Origin: Verrucomicrobiales bacterium
GTDB lineage: Bacteria > Verrucomicrobiota > Verrucomicrobiia > Limisphaerales > F1-80-MAGS106
Assembly: GCA_005805305.1 (NCBI GenBank)
Contig: SYMW01000252.1
Span: 1 to 41,470 of the forward strand
Direction: 5' to 3'
Length of the DNA stretch: 41,470 nt
Both the position numbers and the translations under genes were made by a program. Shown here piece after piece: positions 7,685 to 13,816 of the stretch (its first letter is position 1; each line of letters begins with the position of its first letter). The notes below the pieces were generated by a model that did not search any database, had not been told where the DNA came from, and was given only the letters and a program-made list of their open reading frames with translations.

Positions 7685-9561
7685 ATCTCGTATCCATCGG
7701 GGTTGCGCAGGCACTGACGCGTGCGCTGGCGAACTTCCTCGGCCAATCCGACGGCTTTGGGCAGATTCAAGCAACTGCTTCCCGCCGCCTGATACAACAT
7801 CCGCGTGATCGCATGACATTCGGCCACGATGTAGTCCTGCGCCCCACCCATGGCTCTCCATTCCTTGAGCAACTCCATGAACGCGGCCAGGTTTTGCGCA
7901 TCCTTCTTCGTAGTCAGCGCCTTAGTCCTTCGGGTCAACTCCTCCGCATAGGCCATGGATTTCATGTTTTCCAACTGCACCTGATACTTATCACCGATCT
8001 GCTCCGCGATCTTCACCAAGGAATCGGCGTATATTTTGAGTTCGGGGCTGGCGCTCACGCTGGCGCGGAGAAATGTGATAAGCCCACTCGCGAAAAAGCG
8101 ATACTCGTCGATTCGATCCAGATGGCACTTCACAAAATAGACCATGTCTTCCAAAGCTTCCGCGATGTAGGCCTTTTTCGCGATTTCCTCACCTTTTTCA
8201 AAAACCACTTGGATCGCCTCGGTGTAGCCGCAGGTGCAGCCTCGGTGGACGCCAGATCCGCTTTCCCGATGATGCGTGCGCAAACGTCTGCCAGGCACAT
8301 CGAGCAGATCGTCCGCCATCTGCCGGCCGAGCGTGGCCTTCAGGATGTCCGACGGGGTCGTTTGACTGGAGGGAGTTTGATCACCCTCCAAAAAATAGAT
8401 GATCGATTCCCCTTTTGGCGGAACTTTCTTGCTGAGATGAAAAAAAGTGGCGTCTCCTTCAAACCACACCGGGTAGGTATAAGAACCGGGCACTCCCCGC
8501 CAAATCTGCGCTTTGGCAGCGCGAAACGTGAAGGTCGTGTTCACACCCGATTCTGACAATTGCGTCTTCCATTTTGCCGGGAATGGGCGCTTCCATGCGA
8601 TTTGGACATCCTTTTCCAGATACGCGGGTTTCAAAACCTCCCGGTGCCATACTCCCGGGGATTGCACAGCCGCCAAGTAGAAGCTCCGCCCGTCGTGGTC
8701 GAAATCCAACGACTGAATTTCCCGAAGCCCTCCGGCGCCTTTGCCCAGCTCCAGCCTGATTCGCTGTTTGCCTTTCGGCCACGTCATGACCAGCATCGCG
8801 TCCGCTCCTTTCAGCAGTCCCAAAAACAGATTCTCGGAGGGCAAATAAAGGGTCCCGTCTGACGAATGATTGCCCGGCGTCACTACGAGATCATCGCCGA
8901 TGAAGCTCGGCACGGCGCCATACTCAATCTCGCCGAACAATCTGACGCCGTCCATCTTCTTGCTCGGCGTGATTTGAACGATCTCTGACTTTCCAAAGGA
9001 GAACAGAGCCTTGATATCGGAAGCTCCTTTGGCGGAAAAAGTCGCCTCCAACACAACCTCATCACTGGCATTGCGAACGATGTCACAACGGATGATGGTG
9101 GAAGGCTGGCCCCAGGTTTGCCGAGGGGCGAACTCGAGGATTTTCCGTCCCAGGTTTGAGTCTGTGTAGAAATCGTTGGTGCCGGCCTCGCCGTTGACCC
9201 TTGAATAAAGCACGACACGACCTTTGGCGGACCAAAACACCGCCGATACGTTTCGGTTTGCCACAATGGCATCCCCCATAAACGCATAGGGTCTCCCGTA
9301 GTAACCCGGGTCCGACGCGGCCTTGGCAGGGTCCGCCTCCAGCGCAAACAGATCGCTCGGAACGGCCTTCCACTTCGATCTGTCCACCAGTTCGGAAGGG
9401 TCAGTGACGCGGCTGGTGGTATCCCAGAGAACCACGTTGACGGCCGCCTCGGCAAGCCGCCCGTGCGGCGAAAGCAAAACACCGCAAGCGAGCACCACGA
9501 GCGCGCCGAACCGTGGAACCGACGCTAAAAACTGAATTCGTTGGAGGGATGCGATAGTCAT
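7669..9561 (-). CDS. Exported protein of unknown function, 630 aa
   Basis: I do not recognise this family. The ORF opens at 9687, but the ATG at 9561 is preferred because it starts a clean signal peptide (MTIASLQRIQFLASVPRFGALVVLACGVLLSPHGRLAEA). The following 350 residues look beta-rich, with VNVVLWDTTSRVTDPSELVDRSKWK opening and repeated Trp/Gly-containing strands. A Cys-rich turn, HRGCTCGYTEA, lies near residue 410. The last 200 residues are helical with heptad-like stretches (KSMAYAEELTRRTKALTTKKDAQNLAAFMELLKEWRAM), and the end is NPDGYEIWPEY. Architecture suggests a secreted beta-domain joined to a helical bundle. Its stop overlaps the start of the SUMF1 gene by 16 bases, so the two are probably co-translated and act together outside the cytoplasm. 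Confidence 0.75.
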   Translation of the reverse strand: MTIASLQRIQFLASVPRFGALVVLACGVLLSPHGRLAEAAVNVVLWDTTSRVTDPSELVDRSKWKAVPSDLFALEADPAKAASDPGYYGRPYAFMGDAIVANRNVSAVFWSAKGRVVLYSRVNGEAGTNDFYTDSNLGRKILEFAPRQTWGQPSTIIRCDIVRNASDEVVLEATFSAKGASDIKALFSFGKSEIVQITPSKKMDGVRLFGEIEYGAVPSFIGDDLVVTPGNHSSDGTLYLPSENLFLGLLKGADAMLVMTWPKGKQRIRLELGKGAGGLREIQSLDFDHDGRSFYLAAVQSPGVWHREVLKPAYLEKDVQIAWKRPFPAKWKTQLSESGVNTTFTFRAAKAQIWRGVPGSYTYPVWFEGDATFFHLSKKVPPKGESIIYFLEGDQTPSSQTTPSDILKATLGRQMADDLLDVPGRRLRTHHRESGSGVHRGCTCGYTEAIQVVFEKGEEIAKKAYIAEALEDMVYFVKCHLDRIDEYRFFASGLITFLRASVSASPELKIYADSLVKIAEQIGDKYQVQLENMKSMAYAEELTRRTKALTTKKDAQNLAAFMELLKEWRAMGGAQDYIVAECHAITRMLYQAAGSSCLNLPKAVGLAEEVRQRTRQCLRNPDGYEIWPEY

Positions 9562-9736
9562 CTGTATTTTCGCGGCGGCCGCAAGAGGACCGCAGCCGCA
9601 GCACTTCCACTGCGTGAAGGAGGCTGGGACGTCTCCCCTTCGCATTCGGATCGGACAACTTCTTACCACCATGAACCAAGGAAGCAAGAGCTGTCGCCAT
9701 GCGGACAGCAGTTCTCCTTGAACCGGAGGAGCACAT

Positions 9737-9799
9737 CCTCTCCCTGTCCCACTCCTCCGCTTTGGGGCGGAGGAGAGGGTGCCCGAAGGGCGGGAGAGG
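9737..9799. repeat. Y-shaped REP-like palindrome
   Basis: Three nested stems are visible. The outer stem is CCTCTCCC (9737-9744) with GGGAGAGG (9792-9799). One inner arm is CTCCTCCGC (9752-9760) with GCGGAGGAG (9767-9775). The second arm is GCCC-GAA-GGGC (9781-9791). The whole would fold as a three-way junction. From memory, similar GCCCGAAGGGC/GAGAGG-type palindromes are scattered between genes in many Gram-negative phyla; I cannot confirm this by search. Confidence 0.65.
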
Positions 9800-9867
9800 C
9801 GGCACCCGGTTCATGGGCGCAACGCGCGTAAAAAGTTCGGCGTGGTCTCATGGTCTCATTATGGAGC

Positions 9868-9883
9868 GCGGACTTCAGTCCGC
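9868..9883. repeat. Short perfect hairpin GCGGACT-tc-AGTCCGC
   Basis: GCGGACT and AGTCCGC pair perfectly with only two bases between them. A flanking pair, CGCTTC (9881-9886) and GAAGCG (9902-9907), overlaps it. No poly-T follows, so it is more likely part of an intergenic repeat than a terminator. Confidence 0.5.
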
Positions 9884-10084
9884 TTCAGCTTGCGACTGCG
9901 AGAAGCGCAGGAAATAGCCCGAAAGCGTTTAGGGTGGCGGGCCATGAAGCGAAAAATCCCGCGCTCCGGGCCAAAATGAGACTGCTGCCATACGGAGTCG
10001 CTCCGGTGAGCGGTTACCGCGGCTCAAAACGATTAAATCTGTCGGATGTGCTATACAATTCCATTGTTCGACTTATAAAGGAGC

Positions 10085-11401
10085 ATGCTTTCACCACCGA
10101 CCCGGTTCCGGGATGTCATGCGCCAACTCGGACCCGGAATGATTCTCACGGGCTCTATCGTGGGCTCTGGTGAACTCATCGCCACCCCGACGCTCGCTTC
10201 CCAAGCGGGGTTCGCGGCGTTGTGGTTAATCGTCCTGAGTTGCATTATTAAGGTCGTAGTGCAGGAAGAGCTCGGCCGCTACACAATCCTCAGTGGAGAA
10301 ACCACTTTTCAGGCGTTGAATCGCATTCCAGGTCCCAAACTTGGCGTCTCTTGGGTGGTTTGGTGCTGGTTGCTCATGTTTGTTGGCGTCCTGTTCCAGC
10401 AAGGCGGAATTGTGGGCGGCCTCGGCCAGGTGTTCCATTTGCTCATGCCCGCGATCGGTGTCAAAACATGGGCTGTCATTGTCGCCGTCGGCACGATCGC
10501 CATTCTGCTCCGAGGAAATTATCGGCTCGTCGAATCGTCCTCCACTTTCATGGTCGTGAGCTTCACTCTCATCACCGTCGCCTCCGCCTTGGCCCTGGCA
10601 TGGACGCCTTACGCGATCAAATGGAGCGATGTGGCGGCGGGATTTCGCTTCGATCTGCCGCCCGGAGGCCTCGGAGTCGCGTTCGCCGTGTTTGGAATCA
10701 CAGGAGTCGGCGCGACGGAGCTCATCTATTATCCCTATTGGTGCATTGAGAAAGGTTACGCGCGGTATGTCGGTCCCCGGGATGATTCTCCTGCCTGGCT
10801 GGAGAGAGCACGGGGCTGGATCAAGATCATGCAGGCAGACACGTTAGTGGCCATGCTGGTTTACACCGTCGCGACGATCGCCTTTTACCTTCTTGGCGCC
10901 AGCATTTTGCACGGAAGACAGCAAATCCCCAAAGGTTATGAGATGGTGAAAACACTCTCGTTCATCTACACCGAAACGCTCGGGCCTTGGGCGTATTGGC
11001 TTTTCTTGCTGGGCGCGTTTTTTGTGCTCTACTCGACCGTGTTCACGGCCGCCGCCTCTAACTCACGGGTATTGGCGGATTTCATGGAACTTGTTGGCCT
11101 CGTTAAAGTGCCGGACGAGCAAACACGCTGGTTCTGGAGACGCGTCCTGGTGGTGGTGCTGATCACGTTGAACACCAGCCTTTACCTGCTCCTCGCCGAA
11201 CCGGTCAAAATGGTGATCATCGGCGGCATTGCCCAGGCTTGCATGCTTCCCGTGATTGCCTTTTCCACCCTGTATCTGCGCTACAAATTTATCGAGCCCG
11301 CCATGCGTCCGTCGATGTGGGTGGATATTTTGCTTTGGCTGGCCTCGTTCTCCATGCTGGGTTTCGCCGGCTACACCTTGTTCACCAAATTGTTGAAGTA
11401 G
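10085..11401 (+). CDS. Nramp-related divalent metal transporter family protein
   Basis: The 438-aa protein is polytopic with about eleven hydrophobic segments and matches the Nramp superfamily in its first helix region, LGPGMILTGSIVGSGELIATPTLASQAGF. Canonical Nramp proteins carry DPGN in TM1 and MPH in TM6, which bind Mn2+ or Fe2+. Here TM1 has SIVGSGEL instead, and the TM6-like region GVAFAVFGITGVGATELIYYPYW has no Met-Pro-His. Both positions carry a G-x-x-(G/A)-x-E-L pattern, so the substrate may differ from Mn/Fe. The start at 10085 has an over-close Shine-Dalgarno; ATG at 10118 (MRQLGPG) is an alternative. It is convergent with the next pseudopilin gene. The family is fairly sure; the substrate is open. 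Confidence 0.82.
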   Translation: MLSPPTRFRDVMRQLGPGMILTGSIVGSGELIATPTLASQAGFAALWLIVLSCIIKVVVQEELGRYTILSGETTFQALNRIPGPKLGVSWVVWCWLLMFVGVLFQQGGIVGGLGQVFHLLMPAIGVKTWAVIVAVGTIAILLRGNYRLVESSSTFMVVSFTLITVASALALAWTPYAIKWSDVAAGFRFDLPPGGLGVAFAVFGITGVGATELIYYPYWCIEKGYARYVGPRDDSPAWLERARGWIKIMQADTLVAMLVYTVATIAFYLLGASILHGRQQIPKGYEMVKTLSFIYTETLGPWAYWLFLLGAFFVLYSTVFTAAASNSRVLADFMELVGLVKVPDEQTRWFWRRVLVVVLITLNTSLYLLLAEPVKMVIIGGIAQACMLPVIAFSTLYLRYKFIEPAMRPSMWVDILLWLASFSMLGFAGYTLFTKLLK

Positions 11402-11419
11402 CGAAGAAACGTCGCGGGC

Positions 11420-12244
11420 TCACTTGATGGGCGCCACATGGCCATCGCCGTACAGCACGTTCTTGGTCCCATTCGGGCTCCCAGGATGAAAATTTTCGTA
11501 GTCGTACATCAACCGGGCGATCGAAGCCGTCATCTCGAGCCCTGAGATCACGCCGGGCCGCTCGATGGGCTGGCCGTTCGCTTGATAGTTCCACTCATAA
11601 CTCGAACCTTCCTTCTTGAACCAATCGTAGCGGTCCTTGGGGCACTGGAAGACCGCAAGCACTCCACCCACGTTGTTGGACAACACATCGACGATGCGGG
11701 GCAGGACGTTGGTCGCTTCGATCGGGGTGGTCGGACGCCGCTCCGCATGGGGCAGCTTGCCTCCATTATCATCGGTGTAAATGGTGAGCGCGATCCCAAG
11801 CTGCTTGAGGTTGCTCAGGCATTTTGTGTCCTGGGCCTTTCCTTTGGCGCGGCTCAGAGCGGGCAGCAACAGCCCCGCGAGGATCCCAATGATGCCAATG
11901 ACCACCAAGAGCTCGATCAGAGTGAACCCGGGGGCGCGACTTAGGGTCCGTGCAAAAATAACTTCCTGTTTTGCTGGCGGCCCAATGAGTCGCTGGCCAG
12001 GCGCGAATGACCCGCCTGCGCCCAAACCGCCTGCCGCGACATCCGCGGCGCAGGCAAGGGGCTCCGGCGAGGCAAGCGAGCATATCCGTAGATCTGTGAG
12101 GAATGAGCAACAACGCCAGCGATTCATTGGGCCCCAGCCCGGAGGGGCGGGGCGGGGCTTGGCCATCTGCGTCGTTGCTCGTCGGTTACAGCCCCATGAA
12201 GGGGACCGGCCTTCGCCAATTCGGCCATGGATTTGCGCGGACAT
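11420..12244 (-). CDS. Prepilin-type protein with repeat-derived N-terminus
   Basis: The C-terminal 175 codons encode a pseudopilin: [57 protein letters not shown], then a short globular domain ending [10 protein letters not shown]. From five codons before FTLIE upward the ORF runs through repetitive DNA (11940-12230), so the listed N-terminus ([22 protein letters not shown]..., about 107 residues before the motif) is encoded by inserted palindromes and is not a normal 6-25 residue leader. The native start and ribosome binding site appear to have been displaced. The gene may still be expressed from a start inside the repeats (for example the Met of MAKPRP or MNRWRC) or be silent. The pseudopilin identity is sure; the start is unresolved. 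Confidence 0.7.
   Translation of the reverse strand: MSAQIHGRIGEGRSPSWGCNRRATTQMAKPRPAPPGWGPMNRWRCCSFLTDLRICSLASPEPLACAADVAAGGLGAGGSFAPGQRLIGPPAKQEVIFARTLSRAPGFTLIELLVVIGIIGILAGLLLPALSRAKGKAQDTKCLSNLKQLGIALTIYTDDNGGKLPHAERRPTTPIEATNVLPRIVDVLSNNVGGVLAVFQCPKDRYDWFKKEGSSYEWNYQANGQPIERPGVISGLEMTASIARLMYDYENFHPGSPNGTKNVLYGDGHVAPIK
11940..11980. repeat. Truncated half-copy of the TTAGGGTCC terminal-inverted-repeat element
   Basis: TTAGGGTCCGTGCAAAAATAACTTC followed by ...TTTTGCTGGCGG matches, base for base apart from a few changes, the reverse complement of the right end of the full element at 13333-13447. The match stops where the palindrome at 11979 begins, so this copy looks interrupted by a second insertion. 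Confidence 0.75.
11979..12133. repeat. Palindromic repeat C of the GGATATGC-core family
   Basis: Arms GGCCCAATGAGTCGCTGGC (11979-11997) and GCCAGCGATTCATTGGGCC (12115-12133) are complementary at 18 of 19 positions. Next to the right arm lies the family core, read on the minus strand as GTTGTTGCTCATTCCTCACAGATC..GGATATGCTC. Between the core and the left arm sits an extra GC-rich hairpin (CCTGCGCC/GGCGCAGG with inner GCCGCGG-type pairing), probably a further insertion. Confidence 0.75.
12159..12230. repeat. Divergent palindromic repeat D of the same family
   Basis: On the plus strand CGTCGTTGCTCGTCGGTTACAG aligns with the left half of the family core (GCGTTGCTCCTCGGTCACAG in copy A), followed by a CCCC-atgaa-GGGG hairpin where other copies have ATCCxxxxGGAT. 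The flanking stem is weak. It is identified by similarity to its neighbours only. Confidence 0.5.
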
Positions 12245-12250
12245 CGGGGC

Positions 12251-13252
12251 TCAGTTTTGTTCGCGGGGCGGCTTGTTAAGTTTGCCACGATCCTTGGCGA
12301 CACGCTGTTCCGGAGTGCCGTTCTTCAAGCGATTCTGAATGCGCTGTTGAAGATCTTCCTGGCTTGATTGAGATGCCTGCGCCCGCATGTCCTGGGCCAT
12401 TTGCTGGCGCTCGGAGGCAGGCAGGGATTGCATCGACTGCGCCGCCGCCATTTGCTCCTGGGTTCGGCGGCGCTCCTCGGGAGTCATGGTCGCCAAAAAG
12501 GCTTCGGTTTCTTGCTCCCGGGCAACGGGATTCGGATCGCGTGTCACCATCACTTGCTTCGGCTGGCCCTGCTCGGCTCCGGGCCGGACGGCGACCGCGT
12601 GATGCATTGGTTGAAGCGCGTAAAACCGATCCCAACCCCGGCGCACTTGCTTCGCCACCTTGCTGACCGCTTTACGGAAAGGGACTTCCTCGAGTTTCAA
12701 GTTAATCGTGCCCTTCGCCGAGTCCTCGGATACGACATGCGCCTGGGTAAATCGAGAGAGCGCGAATGTGGCGAAGGTCAGATCCTTGTTCAAAAATTGG
12801 GCCGAGACGAGGCTGTTCCCGGCGCGGGCCGTATTGCCAAACATCCCGCCGCTCCCCCCACGCTGCCAGAGGGGCGTCTTCAAATAATTTGTCCACCCAC
12901 TTCCCTGAGGCTCCAGTTCGCCGAGAACCACTCTTTTAAAAGCGCCAACCGACTTCCGCGTCCCGTAAATTGGATAAAGGGCCGTCCAGCGCGAACCGGT
13001 CTGCAACCCTATGATGTTGAGCACTTCGTCCAGTGGCGCATTCTTGACTTTCAAAGTCACCGCCCCCTTCACTTGCTTGTTTACCAAAACCCGCTCCCAA
13101 GTCTGCCACTCAATCTTCGATGCCACTTGGCGAACGTCCATCTGACGCACATCCAAAGTCACCAAATTCAAGTGCGCCCGATAGGCCAGGTAACCAAACC
13201 AAACCAGCGATCCCGCAAAAAACAACGCCACGACTTTTCGATGACGAAGCAT
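12251..13252 (-). CDS. Membrane-anchored protein with two STN/secretin-N-like repeats, unknown function
   Basis: The 333-aa protein starts MLRHRKVVALFFAGSLVWFGYLAYRAHL, a single N-terminal anchor. It is followed by LDVRQMDVRQVASKIEWQTWERVLVNKQVKGAVTLKVKNAPLDEVLNIIGLQTG, which has the pattern of STN/secretin N-domains (two strands around a helix, then V.L.L.N.PL.E.L). A second copy appears after residue 160 (FATFALSRFTQAHVVSEDSAKGTINLKLEEVPFRKAVSKVAKQV). The last 100 residues are Gln/Met/Arg-rich and probably coiled (MTPEERRRTQEQMAAAQSMQSLPASERQQMAQDM). No secretin barrel follows, so it is not a secretin. It may be a periplasmic partner of a secretion or pilus machine; that is inference from the fold pattern. 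It lies upstream of the pseudopilin gene on the same strand, but repeats now separate them. Confidence 0.7.
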   Translation of the reverse strand: MLRHRKVVALFFAGSLVWFGYLAYRAHLNLVTLDVRQMDVRQVASKIEWQTWERVLVNKQVKGAVTLKVKNAPLDEVLNIIGLQTGSRWTALYPIYGTRKSVGAFKRVVLGELEPQGSGWTNYLKTPLWQRGGSGGMFGNTARAGNSLVSAQFLNKDLTFATFALSRFTQAHVVSEDSAKGTINLKLEEVPFRKAVSKVAKQVRRGWDRFYALQPMHHAVAVRPGAEQGQPKQVMVTRDPNPVAREQETEAFLATMTPEERRRTQEQMAAAQSMQSLPASERQQMAQDMRAQASQSSQEDLQQRIQNRLKNGTPEQRVAKDRGKLNKPPREQN

Positions 13253-13332
13253 GGGATTAGACTACCCACCCAGAGCAACACCGCAAGTTCAATGCTCAAA
13301 CGCCAAATCGCGGCCGCGGCCGAGGAACCGCT

Positions 13333-13447
13333 GGCCTAAGGGTCCATGCAAAAATAACTTCGGAGGGTATGCCCCTCATTCGTGCCTCGCCAAAATGTCA
13401 TGATTCCGCCAGCAAAGCCCGAATTTATTTTGCACGGACCCTAAGCC
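13333..13447. mobile_element. MITE-like element with about 30-bp imperfect terminal inverted repeats
   Basis: The left end GGCCTAAGGGTCCATGCAAAAATAACTTCGG and the reverse complement of the right end, GGCTTAGGGTCCGTGCAAAATAAATTCGGGC, match over about 30 positions with few differences. The roughly 115-base length and absence of coding capacity fit a miniature inverted-repeat element. The interior carries GGGTATGCCCCTCATTCGTGCCTCGCC, which resembles the right half of the neighbouring palindrome core. A half-copy sits at 11940-11980. Confidence 0.75.
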
Positions 13448-13574
13448 GTCACAATTCAGCTCACGTCAGCGCCGCGCGGCGGCGAAGCCCTGCCGAGGGT
13501 TGCCCCAGTCAGGCCAAGCGCCGAGGGAGGGGGCGCCACCGCTAGTGTGCCGTTCACGAATTTGGTGGGCATTT

Positions 13575-13677
13575 GTTGTGCCACAGCGAATCTCTGGCAA
13601 GGCGCGACGACGGAGCATATCCGGATATGGATCTGTGACCGAGGAGCAACGCAGCCAGAGGTTCACTGTGGCACAAC
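13575..13677. repeat. Palindromic repeat A of the GGATATGC-core family
   Basis: Arms GTTGTGCCACAGCGAATCTCTGGC (13575-13598) and GCCAGAGGTTCACTGTGGCACAAC (13654-13677) pair at 22 of 24 positions. Read on the minus strand, the loop is TGCGTTGCTCCTCGGTCACAG, then ATCCATATCCGGATATGC and TCCGTCGTCGCGCCTT. Confidence 0.8.
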
Positions 13678-13694
13678 CCGATGGGCGGCGCGTC

Positions 13695-13776
13695 TTTTTG
13701 ATTCAGACTTCGTTGTTCCCTCCTCACAGACCCACGAAGGGTATGTTCGTCGTTCTCGCCTAGTCTGAATCAAAAA
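13695..13776. repeat. Palindromic repeat B of the GGATATGC-core family, opposite orientation
   Basis: Arms TTTTTGATTCAGACT (13695-13709) and AGTCTGAATCAAAAA (13762-13776) pair perfectly over 15 bases. The loop on the plus strand, CGTTGTTCCCTCCTCACAG, then ACCCACGAAGGGTATG and TTCGTCGTTCTCGCC, aligns with the core of copy A read on the other strand. Confidence 0.8.
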
Positions 13777-13816
13777 TCCATTGCCGCAAATGTCCACCCC
13801 ATTCGTGAACGGCACA

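Larger units (their letters stand above)
9562..10084. other. Intergenic region with palindromic repeats, no gene
   Basis: This 523-base stretch lies between divergent genes. It contains a Y-shaped palindrome (9737-9799) and a short perfect hairpin (9868-9883). Short ORFs here are repeat-derived and lack motifs. Upstream of the transporter, AAAGGAG at 10077-10083 is a strong Shine-Dalgarno match but sits only one base before the ATG at 10085, closer than usual. Confidence 0.6.
13253..13816. other. Intergenic region filled with nested repeats, no gene
   Basis: This 564-base stretch between two minus-strand genes is almost wholly repetitive: the terminal-inverted-repeat element (13333-13447), a GC-rich spacer with GCCGCGCGGC-type hairpins (13448-13541) and the cloverleaf (13542-13820). 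The ORFs listed there are read through repeats and have no protein-family motif. Confidence 0.7.
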
